Below, piece after piece: positions 27,271-37,437 of a DNA stretch of 64,000 nt. Made by a program: the position numbers and the translations under genes. The first letter of the stretch is position 1. Every line of letters begins with the position of its first letter. This DNA comes from an uncultured Prochlorococcus sp. (lineage in GTDB: Bacteria > Cyanobacteriota > Cyanobacteriia > PCC-6307 > Cyanobiaceae), in the NCBI GenBank assembly GCA_902537445.1, contig CACBBI010000001.1, positions 1 through 64,000 on the forward strand. Reading direction: 5' to 3'. The notes below the pieces were generated by a model. The model saw only the letters and a program-made list of their open reading frames with translations. It was not told the DNA's origin and ran no database searches.

Positions 27271-28434
27271 ATGGGAAATAAGGAAAATAATATCAAAAAG
27301 CCAGGTTTTAAGACCCTATCTATTCACCATGGGAAAACATTTGCAGAAGACACTGGATGCGTTATGCCTCCTATTTTTTCTACATCTACTTTCAAGCATG
27401 GAAATAAAGATAATTTCGACTACACCAGATCAGGCAATCCAAACTTTAGAATTCTAGAAAACATCCTTAAATCAATAGAAGATTCTAAATACTGTACAGT
27501 TTTTGGATCTGGAATTAGCGCGGTAACTGCAATTTCATCAACACTAAAATCAGGGGACAAGATACTCTGCGAGTCAAATCTCTATGGTTGTACAGTGAGG
27601 ATGTTCGAAAAAGTTTTCAAGAAATTTGGACTAGAAGTTTTATACACAGATTTTACAAACAAAAATAATATCAAAAAGATTTCAAACTTAGAGCCAACCT
27701 TGATATGGCTAGAAAGTCCAACTAATCCACTTTTGAAGGTACTTGATATTAAGGCGATTTGTGATGAAGCGAATAAACTCGAAATACCAGTAGTTGTAGA
27801 CAACACATTTTCTACAGCGCTTATTCAAAAACCATTGGACCTTGGTGCAACACTATCGGTTGTAAGCACCACAAAATTCATTAATGGACATAGTGACGCA
27901 CTTGGCGGAGCAGTACTGACAAATAATGAGGGATGGAATAGTAAGATGCTTTTCTCTCAAAAAGCTCTCGGGCTTCAACCATCTCCTTTTGATAGTTGGC
28001 TCATTACGAGAGGAGTAAAAACTCTTCCTTTAAGAATCGAACAACAAACTAAAAGTGCAGAATTTATTTCTGAAGAATTAGGTAATCATAAAATTATTAG
28101 TAAAGTAATTTACCCTTTTAATCAAGAACATCCGCAATTTAATTTAGCAAAATCGCAAATGAAATCTGGAGGTTCAATGATCACCCTAAAATTAAATTTA
28201 AATAAAGAGGATACTTTTAAATTTTGCAAATCTCTTAAATATTTCTCTCTAGCAGAAAGCCTTGGAGGAGTTGAAAGTTTGATTTGTCACCCTGCAACGA
28301 TGACTCATGCTTCTGTTGATGACAAAACAAAAAATCTACTAGGGATAGATGATGCTCTTGTCAGATTATCAATTGGATGTGAAGATACAAACGATTTAAT
28401 CTCGGACATTTTATTTGCTTTAAATAAATTCTGA
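27271..28434 (+). CDS. Cystathionine gamma-synthase/beta-lyase family PLP enzyme
   Basis: Trans-sulfuration enzyme family (Cys/Met metabolism PLP) of 387 residues. Key motifs are YTRSGNPNFRILE, the PLP-phosphate site, WLESPTNPLL, VVVDNTFSTAL with the pyridoxal aspartate, and the Schiff-base lysine in STTKFINGHSDALGG. The C-terminal AESLGGVESLICHPATMTHAS and RLSIGCED are typical. It is followed after 3 bases by a second family member and then by cysK, so this is a sulfur amino acid cluster. Which reaction (synthase or lyase) it catalyses cannot be decided from sequence alone. Confidence 0.9.
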   Translation: MGNKENNIKKPGFKTLSIHHGKTFAEDTGCVMPPIFSTSTFKHGNKDNFDYTRSGNPNFRILENILKSIEDSKYCTVFGSGISAVTAISSTLKSGDKILCESNLYGCTVRMFEKVFKKFGLEVLYTDFTNKNNIKKISNLEPTLIWLESPTNPLLKVLDIKAICDEANKLEIPVVVDNTFSTALIQKPLDLGATLSVVSTTKFINGHSDALGGAVLTNNEGWNSKMLFSQKALGLQPSPFDSWLITRGVKTLPLRIEQQTKSAEFISEELGNHKIISKVIYPFNQEHPQFNLAKSQMKSGGSMITLKLNLNKEDTFKFCKSLKYFSLAESLGGVESLICHPATMTHASVDDKTKNLLGIDDALVRLSIGCEDTNDLISDILFALNKF

Positions 28435-28437
28435 AAA

Positions 28438-29907
28438 TTGAGAGATTTACTTAAAAAACCTATATGGAAAAATTTAGAGTTGGGATATGCAATTCCTGAT
28501 AGTATTCATGCCGTTTCTGTAGCATTACCAACTTGGAATGATGTAATAAATTACGAGGAAAAAGATCAAGAATGCATGAATTTATTGAAGTCCATTTACC
28601 CACGATTCGGGCTAAACCCCATAGTGAAAAGATTATGCGAAAAAGTAAAAGAGCAAAATTACTATAACAATAAAAGTATCTGGCCATATCCGAATGAAAG
28701 CATAGCTTTTAAAGCTAAAAAATACATTGATAGAAATACTTCTGAACAATTCTCGTTAATAGAAAAAAGAAATAATTTAGCTTTCTTAATAACTGAAAAA
28801 GAAGGAAGTATTTATGCAAAATATTTTTGGCAACATACTGGTCTTGGTCTATCTTCAAGAGCTGCCGCTATAGAACTAGGTCTTGAAGATTGCCCTCCAA
28901 AATCTTACGTAAATGAATGTTCTCAAAGAATAAAAAATAGAATTTCTAAATCTACAAAAATTGACTCTAATGATATTCACTTAACTTCATCTGGAATGTC
29001 TGCATTGCATACATCATTAGAAATCATATATAAATTATTTCCAGCTAAACCAACACTCCAAGTTGGTTTTCCATATGTAGATGTACTTAAATTACCAATG
29101 AAAATCTTTCACGGAGCAAAGTTAATTACAGAAGAAAATTGCGCGGATATTGGATTAGAAATCAAAAGAATAAATCCATCAGCATTAATTATTGAACTTC
29201 CAAGTAATCCAATGCTCAAATGTGTAAACATTAAAAAAATTTCAAAAATTGCAAAAAAGCTAAATATTCCCTTAATTGTTGACGATACAATTGGTTCGAA
29301 TTTAAATATAAATTCCATAGAACATGCAGATATAGTTTTTACTTCACTTACAAAAATTTTTTCAGGTAGTGGTGATATTCTTGCAGGATCATTAATACTA
29401 AATCCAAAAAGCAAATGGATTGATCAGTTTAGAAATGCATTAAACGAGATTAATATTCCAATACTTTCCGATGGAGATATAGTTTATCTAGAGAAAGTTA
29501 GTAGAGATGTAAATCAAAGAGTTTTTGAACAAAATAAAGCATGTTTAGAATTAAAAAAAAGATTAGAGACTCATAGCGAGATTAAAAATATTTTCCATCC
29601 TGAAAATTGTCCAAATTTTAATTCTTTACTTACTTCTAATGGGGGATACGGCTGCTTATTATCGTTTGAATTAAATGGAGGATTGAACAAAGCTAAAAAA
29701 TTTTATGATTCTCTAAAAGTATCTAAAGGACCTAGTTTAGGTACAAAATTTACTCTAGTTTGTCCTTATGTTTTACTAGCTCATTATGACGAGTTGGATT
29801 GGGCTGAAAGTTTTGGTATACCCTCGCACCTTATTAGAGTATCAGTTGGATTAGAAGACCAAGATCAATTATGGAAAACCTTTTCTGAAGCACTAAATAA
29901 TTTCTAA
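28438..29907 (+). CDS. Divergent Cys/Met metabolism PLP enzyme, cystathionine gamma-synthase-like
   Basis: The 489-residue protein has an extra N-terminal region of about 160 residues before the PLP fold. The core has LTSSGMSALHTSLEII, IIELPSNPMLKCVNI, LIVDDTIGSNLN and a Schiff-base lysine in TSLTKIFSGSGDILAG. This layout resembles the long cystathionine gamma-synthases of fungi and cyanobacteria. The start is TTG at 28438, immediately behind the preceding paralogue. Together with that gene and cysK it probably serves methionine synthesis from cysteine. Confidence 0.85.
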   Translation: MRDLLKKPIWKNLELGYAIPDSIHAVSVALPTWNDVINYEEKDQECMNLLKSIYPRFGLNPIVKRLCEKVKEQNYYNNKSIWPYPNESIAFKAKKYIDRNTSEQFSLIEKRNNLAFLITEKEGSIYAKYFWQHTGLGLSSRAAAIELGLEDCPPKSYVNECSQRIKNRISKSTKIDSNDIHLTSSGMSALHTSLEIIYKLFPAKPTLQVGFPYVDVLKLPMKIFHGAKLITEENCADIGLEIKRINPSALIIELPSNPMLKCVNIKKISKIAKKLNIPLIVDDTIGSNLNINSIEHADIVFTSLTKIFSGSGDILAGSLILNPKSKWIDQFRNALNEINIPILSDGDIVYLEKVSRDVNQRVFEQNKACLELKKRLETHSEIKNIFHPENCPNFNSLLTSNGGYGCLLSFELNGGLNKAKKFYDSLKVSKGPSLGTKFTLVCPYVLLAHYDELDWAESFGIPSHLIRVSVGLEDQDQLWKTFSEALNNF

Positions 29908-29991
29908 ATTCCTAGTATTTACCGTATAGAAACTTATATACTCTTTTTCTAAATAATAGTTAGTATTAATATATATTTTCTCAATATATAA

Positions 29992-30978
29992 ATGGCAAAA
30001 ATTTATGAGGACAACAGTTTTGCTATTGGAAACACTCCATTAGTAAAATTAAAATCAGTTACTAAAAATGCGAAAGCTACAGTACTTGCAAAAATTGAAG
30101 GTAGAAACCCCGCTTACAGTGTCAAATGTAGGATTGGCGCAAACATGATCTGGGATGCAGAGAAAAGTGGGAAACTTACAAAAGACAAAATTATTGTTGA
30201 GCCAACTTCTGGAAATACAGGAATTGCTCTAGCTTTTACTGCTTCAGCAAGAGGTTATAAACTGATCCTTACAATGCCAGAATCCATGTCAATTGAAAGA
30301 AGAAGGGTTATGGCAGTGTTGGGGGCTGAAATTGTTTTAACAGAGGCATCTAAAGGTATGCCTGGAGCAATAGCTAAGGCTAAAGAAATTGCAGAAAGTA
30401 ATCCTTCTCAATATTTCATGCCAGGTCAATTTGATAATCCAGCAAACCCTGAAATTCATTTCAAAACTACTGGACCAGAAATCTGGGATGATTGCGATGG
30501 TGAAATTGATGTCCTAGTTGCAGGGGTTGGAACTGGCGGCACAATTACAGGAGTTTCAAGATACATTAAGCAAGAGAAGGCCAAGAATATTACTTCTGTA
30601 GCTGTAGAACCATCACACAGTCCTGTTATTACACAGACAATGAATGGAGAAGAGGTTAAATCCGGACCACATAAAATCCAAGGAATTGGAGCAGGATTTA
30701 TTCCTAAGAACCTTGACTTATCAATTGTTGATAAGGTCGAACAAGTAACAAATGACGAATCAATTGAGATGGCTCTTAGGTTAGCTAAAGAGGAAGGTCT
30801 ATTAGTAGGAATATCTTGTGGGGCTGCCGCTGCTGCTGCTGTTAGATTAGCTGAACAAGATGAATATGCTGGAAAGACAATTGTAGTTGTTCTACCTGAT
30901 TTAGCAGAGAGGTATTTATCATCAATTATGTTTACTGAAGTTCCAAGCGGAATCATTCAAGAACCAGTCAAAGCCTAA
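29992..30978 (+). CDS. cysK: Cysteine synthase (O-acetylserine thiol-lyase)
   Basis: PLP enzyme that makes cysteine from O-acetylserine and sulfide. The Schiff-base lysine is in [15 protein letters not shown], the substrate loop is [13 protein letters not shown], and the phosphate-binding loop is [14 protein letters not shown]. The C-terminus [16 protein letters not shown] follows the family. 328 residues is normal. It ends the three-gene PLP cluster and converges with queA (2-base gap). Confidence 0.97.
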   Translation: MAKIYEDNSFAIGNTPLVKLKSVTKNAKATVLAKIEGRNPAYSVKCRIGANMIWDAEKSGKLTKDKIIVEPTSGNTGIALAFTASARGYKLILTMPESMSIERRRVMAVLGAEIVLTEASKGMPGAIAKAKEIAESNPSQYFMPGQFDNPANPEIHFKTTGPEIWDDCDGEIDVLVAGVGTGGTITGVSRYIKQEKAKNITSVAVEPSHSPVITQTMNGEEVKSGPHKIQGIGAGFIPKNLDLSIVDKVEQVTNDESIEMALRLAKEEGLLVGISCGAAAAAAVRLAEQDEYAGKTIVVVLPDLAERYLSSIMFTEVPSGIIQEPVKA

Positions 30979-30980
30979 AT

Positions 30981-32105
30981 CTATTTTTTCTCCAGTAGTG
31001 AATCTGGTGAAATATACATCGCATCGCCATAAGAGAAGAATCTAAATTTTTCTTTTATGGCTTTTTTATATAGATCTAATAATCTTTCTCTACCAATCAT
31101 TGCACTTACTAAAAGTAATAATGAACTTTTAGGGAGATGAAAATTAGTTAATAATCCATCAACTACCTTAAATTTATAACCTGGCTTAATTACTAAATCT
31201 ACGTATTTAGCTATAGGAATAAAGTCATTAATTTCGTGAGAATAACAACTTTCAAGAGCTCTTACGCTAGTTGTACCAATAGCAATTATTTTTCTATCTG
31301 TTTTCTTTATTCTTTTTATTTCATCCACTACTTCCTTATTAACACTTACCCATTCTTTGTGCAGTTTTAAGTTACTTAAATCTTCTTGATCAATTGGTTT
31401 GAATGTTCCATAACCCACGTGCAAAGTTATCGGTAAGATTATTACACCTTTTTTTTTTAGACTGGAAATAAGACTTTTGCTTAAATGTAAACCAGCTGTT
31501 GGTGCAGCAACTGCCCCAGGATTTGTTGCATATTCAGTTTGATAACTTTTCTCATGAAAAGATTCTTCTTCGGAATTTTTTATATAAGGAGGAAGAGGGA
31601 TTTCCCCGTATTTATCAAGAAGTTCATTCATTGAATTGAGACAAGTTATATTTTCCGGAAATATAATAAATCTCCCTCCAGTTTCTTCATCAACTCCATC
31701 AACAATCAAATTAATATCTTGTGCTAATGGAGATTTTAATTTTAATTTTCTATTTATTTTTAACTTTTTTGCTGGCTTTGCCAAACATAACCAAACACAT
31801 TCATGGGATCTTTCTAAAACTAACAATTCTACTAATGTCTTACTTTCTAATTCAACCTTTAACCTAGCTTTCATAACTTTAGTATTATTTACAATTACAA
31901 GATCCCCTTCTCTAAATTCATCTAAAAGATTCTTGGTAAATTTTTTAGTTAAACAGTCTTCTTCTAAAAAACTATTTCTAACTATCATCAATCTTGATTC
32001 ATGCCTAATTGCAGAAGGTTTACTAGCAATTAATGAAGGATCAAGTAAATAATCATAAGCTTCAAGCTTATAATCTCTTTCTTCATTATTAATTTGAGAA
32101 ATCAA
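30981..32105 (-). CDS. queA: S-adenosylmethionine:tRNA ribosyltransferase-isomerase
   Basis: Makes epoxyqueuosine in tRNA by moving the ribosyl part of SAM onto 7-aminomethyl-7-deazaguanine at position 34. Signature regions are YDYLLDPSLIASKP near the N-terminus, GAVAAPTAGLHLSKSLI, LHVGYGTFKPI and TNFHLPKSSLLLLVSAM. The length is 374 residues. pdhC lies 6 bases upstream on the same strand. Confidence 0.97.
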   Translation of the reverse strand: MISQINNEERDYKLEAYDYLLDPSLIASKPSAIRHESRLMIVRNSFLEEDCLTKKFTKNLLDEFREGDLVIVNNTKVMKARLKVELESKTLVELLVLERSHECVWLCLAKPAKKLKINRKLKLKSPLAQDINLIVDGVDEETGGRFIIFPENITCLNSMNELLDKYGEIPLPPYIKNSEEESFHEKSYQTEYATNPGAVAAPTAGLHLSKSLISSLKKKGVIILPITLHVGYGTFKPIDQEDLSNLKLHKEWVSVNKEVVDEIKRIKKTDRKIIAIGTTSVRALESCYSHEINDFIPIAKYVDLVIKPGYKFKVVDGLLTNFHLPKSSLLLLVSAMIGRERLLDLYKKAIKEKFRFFSYGDAMYISPDSLLEKK

Positions 32106-32111
32106 TTAAAT

Positions 32112-33479
32112 TTAGGAGACAAGAGTCTCTGGCTCATCTTCAATTAGGGAAGCCAAGTCTTTTAAGAATGAAGCTCCATCAGCTCCATAGATCACTCTAT
32201 GATCAGCTGTTAGATTTACTTGCATTATTTTTTTAACCGATATTGAACCATCACTATTAGCAGCAACGGTTGGTTTCGATGATGCTATGGCTAAAATAGC
32301 ACCGGTACCTGGAGGAAGAATTGCGTCAAATCTATCAACTCCAAACATCCCAAGGTTAGATAAAGTGAAGGTTCCCGTTGAGTATTCATCAGGTTCTAAT
32401 TGTTTTGATCTTGATCTTTTTACTAGATCTTTCCATTCCCTAGACAATTCAAATAAATCAGTATTGCATGGTTCTTTTAAAACTGGAGTTATTAGTCCGC
32501 CATCTTCCATCGCAACAGCAACAGCAATATTTATATTTTCTGGATAAGAAATTCCATTCTCTGAAAAACTTGAGTTAACTTGAGGATGTTTCTTTAGTGT
32601 CTTTGCAACTGCCTTTACTAGTAAAGCAGTCATAGTAACTCCGTTCTGTTTTACTTTTTTGTAGAAATTATCTAATTTATCTGTGTTAATGGAATAACCC
32701 ACCCTAAAACATGGCACATCTAAACTAGATTCCATATTTTTATTTACCGCTTTTTGAAGAGTATTAAATTGAACTGTTTCTCCAGGATTACCAAAACTTT
32801 TTCCTGCAGTTTCTGGTTTACTTTCAACCCCCAAATTTGCATCAGGTATAAGTGCAGGAGAACCACCTTCACCTATCCATGGTACAGAGACTGGTTGGCC
32901 ATTAGCTTTTAAAATATCATCGGCTTGAATCCTTCCGTGAGGTCCGGATCCATGGACCTTTGCTAAATCAACACCCATTTGGGAGGCAAGTTTTTTAGCT
33001 CTTGGAGATGCAATCACCCTCGAAGAATCATTACTCGTAGCAGCATTTATTTGATCACTATTAAAAGATGAGGCTGCCTTTTCACTCATTAATACGACTT
33101 CTTTTTCTTGTTTTTCAACAATTTCACTTTGAACCACAGGTTTTTCTTCAGTTTTATTGCTTACCAATTCAAGTTGATCCGAACTAGAAACTTCGGGTTG
33201 ATTTCCTTTATTTTGTTCTTGAACAGAAGCTATCTCATCCTCATTTTCTACAATAAGACCGATAGTCTCTCCTACTGGTGCAGTACTGCCAGCAGGCATT
33301 AAAACAGCCGCAAGATATCCATCTTGAAAAGATTCAACATCCATATCTGCCTTGTCAGATTCAACAACCAAGACAGATTCACCTCTTTCAACTTTATCTC
33401 CTGGATTTTTCAACCATTCCACAATCTTGCCCTCCGTCATAGTAGAACTCAAGGCAGGCATGAATATTTCGTGAGACAT
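32112..33479 (-). CDS. pdhC: Dihydrolipoamide acetyltransferase, E2 of pyruvate dehydrogenase
   Basis: E2 core of the pyruvate dehydrogenase complex, 455 residues. One lipoyl domain at the N-terminus carries VVESDKADMDVESF with the lipoylated lysine. After a flexible, polar linker comes the E3/E1-binding domain (ASPRAKKLASQMGVDLAKVHGSGPHGRIQADDIL), then the catalytic domain ending LTADHRVIYGADGASFL, whose histidine is catalytic. The motif order and single lipoyl domain match the plastid/cyanobacterial type. It is upstream of queA. lipB, which modifies this protein, lies 3 kb away on the same strand. Confidence 0.96.
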   Translation of the reverse strand: MSHEIFMPALSSTMTEGKIVEWLKNPGDKVERGESVLVVESDKADMDVESFQDGYLAAVLMPAGSTAPVGETIGLIVENEDEIASVQEQNKGNQPEVSSSDQLELVSNKTEEKPVVQSEIVEKQEKEVVLMSEKAASSFNSDQINAATSNDSSRVIASPRAKKLASQMGVDLAKVHGSGPHGRIQADDILKANGQPVSVPWIGEGGSPALIPDANLGVESKPETAGKSFGNPGETVQFNTLQKAVNKNMESSLDVPCFRVGYSINTDKLDNFYKKVKQNGVTMTALLVKAVAKTLKKHPQVNSSFSENGISYPENINIAVAVAMEDGGLITPVLKEPCNTDLFELSREWKDLVKRSRSKQLEPDEYSTGTFTLSNLGMFGVDRFDAILPPGTGAILAIASSKPTVAANSDGSISVKKIMQVNLTADHRVIYGADGASFLKDLASLIEDEPETLVS

Positions 33480-33697
33480 AAGAAAATTGTTATTGCATAA
33501 GTTTCAAGGGATTTCTACCAAACTTCCTAAAGTTTTTATGGTTAAGAACCCTTTAAACTCTTGTTTTAATTATACGAAATCATGTTCACAGTGGGAACTC
33601 TTAAAACTTAAGAAAGTAATAATTTAGATCGATTAGAATTTAAAACTTTTCGAAATTAAGATTTACTTATATTTATCAAAAATACTAAATCTTCTCT

Positions 33698-34141
33698 TTA
33701 ATTATTATCTATAGATTGAATAACTCCATCCTTAACCGTAATCGATACTTGCATTTTTGCAATAAGATTGTCTCCCACAGTGACATCACAGAAACTATCC
33801 ACTTGCCCTTGATCAACAATTTCGTCCATTTTTAATTCACGAACTTGACTCTGTTGTTGAAGAAGATTTCTTTTTTGTTCTTCAATTTCATTTCGTTTTG
33901 CTGCGACTTGTTGTTGCACCTGACTAACCTGTTCTTGAACCCTAGGATCTAGGGGATTAACCGATTGGGATCTAATATTATTTACTATTTGCTGCCCCTC
34001 TTGCTCTAGTTGCGATAATTGCTGATCAATGCTTGAAATTGCTTTACTTAATTCTTTTTCAGCATCTTCCTTCCAAGTTGGGGTAACTACAGCTTTAATA
34101 GCTATTGAGCGCTTTATAGATATTGAGTTTTTTGTTTCCAT
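33698..34141 (-). CDS. YlqD family coiled-coil protein
   Basis: The 147-residue protein starts with SIKRSIAIKAVVTPTWKEDAEKEL, then has about 75 residues of glutamine-rich heptads (QLSQLEQEGQQIVNNIRSQ, VQQQVAAKRNEIEEQKRN) that should form a coiled coil, and ends with a small beta-rich part, GDNLIAKMQVSITVKDGVIQSI. This is the YlqD pattern of cyanobacteria and Firmicutes. Function unknown. The acyl-ACP synthetase gene is 38 bases upstream. Confidence 0.85.
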   Translation of the reverse strand: METKNSISIKRSIAIKAVVTPTWKEDAEKELSKAISSIDQQLSQLEQEGQQIVNNIRSQSVNPLDPRVQEQVSQVQQQVAAKRNEIEEQKRNLLQQQSQVRELKMDEIVDQGQVDSFCDVTVGDNLIAKMQVSITVKDGVIQSIDNN

Positions 34142-34179
34142 AAAAAATTAAATTTCCTTTTCAATATAGATAGAACAAA

Positions 34180-36123
34180 TCAAATTTTCTTACTAAATTT
34201 GTTTTCATACATATTTTCTATTTGTAATGAATACTTTTTTTCTATTTCTTTTCTTTTTTGTTTAAGAGTTTGTGTTAATAACCCATTTTCTAGAGTAAAG
34301 GCATCAACAAAATAACAATCTAATATTTGTTCTTCTGATCTTGCTCCTAATCGACTTTTAAGCAAATTATTAATTTGTGATTTGAAAAATGTACCAATTT
34401 TCTTATTCAGGTTTAATTTTGAAAGGTCTTCTTCCAAAAACTTGCTTTTAACCAATTCGACATTAGGAACTACAAGGGCTGTTAAACATTTCTTATCTTG
34501 TCCTACTAATTGAATCTGATTAATAAATTCAGAACTAAGAATTTCAGTCTCTAGCGGATTCGGTTCTATATTTTCACCACTTGATAGCACTATTGTATCC
34601 TTGGCTCTTCCTGTTATAAAGAGAGAACCATTTGGTATTAGAAAACCTAAATCACCAGTATCAAACCAACCAACCTTGGATAAAACATCATTTGTAGCTA
34701 TTTCATTATTAAGATAACCTTTCATTACTTGCGGCCCCCTAACAAGAATTTTCCCGACTTCTCTGAACTTCAGAATCTTTTTTTTATCATCATTCACTAT
34801 TTTGATTTCAGTAAATGCAAGAGGCTGCCCAGATGATCCTCTAACATTTAATTCTCTTCTCCTACAAGTTAATACTGGACTAGTTTCTGTGAGTCCATAT
34901 CCCACCAAAACATCTACACCTAAAGATTCAAAAAAAAGATCTACATGTTCTGGCAATGCACCTCCACCATTAATAGGAAATTTCAGTTTTTCTCCGCATA
35001 GTTGTCTAAGAATATTCGGCCATAAAAAAATAGTAGACAATTTATGTAAAGGATATCGGCTAATAACAGAACCCAGTAAGGGGATTTTTGATTTAAAAGT
35101 TATTTGATTTATATCTATATTTCTTATCTTTCTAAGACTTCTTTTGAAAACCGAACTATTACTTATCAAAAACTTAATAAGTTTTTGCTTTTTGGAAGGC
35201 ATTTTTTTTAAAGCCTGAAAAAAACCATCATGTATTGCTTCCCATAGTCTCGGTACAGTAGCCATGACAACAGGTTTTATTTGTGTAATATCATCTTTAA
35301 GAAATTTTGGAATTGTATAGTATTGAGAACAACCGCATGAAAAAAAGAAGTATTCAGCACTTCTCTCATAAGAATGCCAGATAGGCAAAACGCTTAATAC
35401 AGAGGTCCCTGGTTCTGGATCAGCGATATAGGCTAAATTGATTATTTGATGTAAAAAATTTGCATGAGTCAAAGGCACACCTTTAGGTTTTCCGGTCGTC
35501 CCAGAAGTGTAAAGAATAGTAGCGACGTCATCAATTTCTGGATTAAATTTTTCAAGATTATTATTTTGTGAATTTTCTTTTTCTACTGAACTTATGAATG
35601 TACTCCAACTTATTAAACTTTCAAATTGTTCATCTTCTAAATTGATTATAAATTTCAGTCTTTTTTTTAATTCTTCTTTGTTATTTAACTTTAGCCAAAT
35701 TTCCTTAGATTGAACTATTAGTCCTACTGAATTAGAGTGCCCAATAATATAGTCTAATTCTACTGAAGGAGAATTAATACCTCTCACTGCATTTATAGCT
35801 CCTAAACGCATTAAGCCTTGATCTACTGCTAGCCATCTTGGAGAATTTTCAGATATTACAGTAACTACATCCCCCTTTTTTAAACCATAATTTTCGAAAG
35901 AAAAAGAGACTTTTGTTATTAAATCAGCCAGCTCAGAATAAGAAAATTTTTCTTTGTATTTCCCTCTTAAATCGCAAACAGCTAAAGTATCACCACATTT
36001 AAATTTTAATTTTTCCCAAATTTGATCTATATGATCAAGGTTCTTAATAAAATCTCTATTTTTGGCAAATGTATTTTCTTTAGAAAGAGGTTTGACTGCA
36101 GGCCAATACGCTAAATCACCCAT
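34180..36123 (-). CDS. Long-chain acyl-ACP / acyl-CoA synthetase
   Basis: AMP-forming ligase of 647 residues that activates free fatty acids; in cyanobacteria the main member loads them on acyl carrier protein for recycling into lipids. The AMP-binding motif is ILYTSGTTGKPKGVPLTH, the adenylate motif GYGLTETSPVLTCR, and the hinge region TGDLGFLIPNGSLFITGRAKDTIVLSSGENIEP. It lies between lipB and the YlqD gene in a run of minus-strand genes. ACP rather than CoA as acceptor is inferred from cyanobacterial context. Confidence 0.9.
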   Translation of the reverse strand: MGDLAYWPAVKPLSKENTFAKNRDFIKNLDHIDQIWEKLKFKCGDTLAVCDLRGKYKEKFSYSELADLITKVSFSFENYGLKKGDVVTVISENSPRWLAVDQGLMRLGAINAVRGINSPSVELDYIIGHSNSVGLIVQSKEIWLKLNNKEELKKRLKFIINLEDEQFESLISWSTFISSVEKENSQNNNLEKFNPEIDDVATILYTSGTTGKPKGVPLTHANFLHQIINLAYIADPEPGTSVLSVLPIWHSYERSAEYFFFSCGCSQYYTIPKFLKDDITQIKPVVMATVPRLWEAIHDGFFQALKKMPSKKQKLIKFLISNSSVFKRSLRKIRNIDINQITFKSKIPLLGSVISRYPLHKLSTIFLWPNILRQLCGEKLKFPINGGGALPEHVDLFFESLGVDVLVGYGLTETSPVLTCRRRELNVRGSSGQPLAFTEIKIVNDDKKKILKFREVGKILVRGPQVMKGYLNNEIATNDVLSKVGWFDTGDLGFLIPNGSLFITGRAKDTIVLSSGENIEPNPLETEILSSEFINQIQLVGQDKKCLTALVVPNVELVKSKFLEEDLSKLNLNKKIGTFFKSQINNLLKSRLGARSEEQILDCYFVDAFTLENGLLTQTLKQKRKEIEKKYSLQIENMYENKFSKKI

Positions 36124-36150
36124 ATTAAATTGATTTTGAAATTTTAATTT

Positions 36151-36801
36151 CTATTTTGATATAAAATCAAAATTAAATTCTTCCTCGATGGTTTTTTTAA
36201 CAATTCTCTTGACTTCTTGAATATTTAAATTTTTGTTGTAATCAATCATATTTGCCATAAGACAATTTTCTATTCCGCAAGGAACAATCTTATTAAAGTT
36301 TTGTAATTCGCAGTCAATATTGATTGAAAATCCATTTATCGTAATCCATCTTTTACACCCAATTCCAATTGATGCGATTTTCTTATTTCCTATCCAAACA
36401 CCAGTAAACCCTTTTCTAGAGTGACAATCTATATTAAAAGCTCCAAGGATTTTTATAATAATTTCTTCAATTTTTCTTAAGTACCAATTTAAATCTTTAT
36501 TAAAATTTTTCAAATCTAAAACCAAATACGTTACTAATTGTCCTGGCATATGACAAGTTACCTCACCACCTCTATCAATCTTAAAAACATCATATTTAGC
36601 ATCATTTAGAGAAAATAGTAAATTATCGTAATTAGATCCTCTCCCCAATGTATAACAGAGTTGATGCTCACCAATCCAAATAAAATCGGGGTTAGAATTA
36701 TCTAAAATCAATGCCTCCTGATATTCTTTTTGTAATTTATAAACATCATTAAAAGAAGAAATATTATCAGGTTGTTTAATTATTGCTGTTCTATTATCCA
36801 T
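36151..36801 (-). CDS. lipB: Octanoyl-[acyl carrier protein]:protein octanoyltransferase
   Basis: Transfers octanoate from ACP to lipoyl domains as the first step of lipoate synthesis. The family signature [21 protein letters not shown] is present, along with the catalytic lysine in [14 protein letters not shown] and the catalytic cysteine in IVPCGIENC. The length is 216 residues. It is divergent from hpf and precedes the acyl-ACP synthetase. Its likely target, PdhC, is encoded nearby. Confidence 0.95.
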   Translation of the reverse strand: MDNRTAIIKQPDNISSFNDVYKLQKEYQEALILDNSNPDFIWIGEHQLCYTLGRGSNYDNLLFSLNDAKYDVFKIDRGGEVTCHMPGQLVTYLVLDLKNFNKDLNWYLRKIEEIIIKILGAFNIDCHSRKGFTGVWIGNKKIASIGIGCKRWITINGFSINIDCELQNFNKIVPCGIENCLMANMIDYNKNLNIQEVKRIVKKTIEEEFNFDFISK

Positions 36802-36845
36802 ATTTAAGTAGATTTAGAAAGTAAGTAAATATTTTTAGATTTGTT

Positions 36846-37430
36846 ATGAAAATTTTAATCCATGGAAAGAATCTTGAGCTCACTGGAGCATTAAAAGAAT
36901 ATACTGAGGCCAAGATAGAAAAAGCAACATATCACTATAAGGATATCGTTAAAGAAGCTGACATACACCTTTCAATTGAAAAGAATCCAAGAGTCTCGTT
37001 CCAAACTGCAGAAGTTACTATTTTTGCAAATGGGACCATAATTAGAGCTGAAGAAAAAACTGAAAATCTATACTCAAGCATTGATTTAGTTTCAAATAAA
37101 CTTTGTAGAAAATTACGCAAATACAAAGAAAGAAACAATAAAACAATTCATAATAAACAATTTAAAAATAAAGATTCTTTACCAATTGAAAGTATGGAAT
37201 CAAATTTTTTAGATAAAGCTTTTTTTAAAGAAGGAACTCAAGCAAGTCTGCCTGAGCCATCTATAAAAAATAAATACTTTGAAATGACTCCAATTTCATC
37301 AGACGAAGCAAGAAAACAATTAGATCTAATTGATCATGATTTTTATGTTTTTCGAAACAAAAAAAATAATGAACTTCAAGTTATATATAAAAGGAATCAT
37401 GGAGGTTATGGATTGATTCAATCTAAATAA
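36846..37430 (+). CDS. hpf: Long-form ribosome hibernation promoting factor
   Basis: The 194-residue protein has the HPF/YfiA N-terminal domain (KILIHGKNLELTGALKEYTEAKIEK) and, after a lysine-rich linker, the C-terminal dimerisation domain of the long form, FEMTPISSDEARKQLDLIDHDFYVFRN and YKRNHGGYGLI. In cyanobacteria this is LrtA, light-repressed and abundant in darkness, dimerising 70S ribosomes into inactive 100S. deoC-like and recO follow on the same strand. Confidence 0.96.
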   Translation: MKILIHGKNLELTGALKEYTEAKIEKATYHYKDIVKEADIHLSIEKNPRVSFQTAEVTIFANGTIIRAEEKTENLYSSIDLVSNKLCRKLRKYKERNNKTIHNKQFKNKDSLPIESMESNFLDKAFFKEGTQASLPEPSIKNKYFEMTPISSDEARKQLDLIDHDFYVFRNKKNNELQVIYKRNHGGYGLIQSK

Positions 37431-37437
37431 GTTTTAA

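Noticed and set aside
30456..30956. Long open frame of 166 codons opposite cysK
   Set aside because: It is antisense to a complete, well-conserved cysK and its translation is low-complexity with no family pattern; it reflects codon bias of the real gene.
31636..32052. Open frame of 138 codons opposite queA
   Set aside because: Antisense to an intact queA with all motifs; translation is rich in Ser, Asn and Phe as expected of a shadow.
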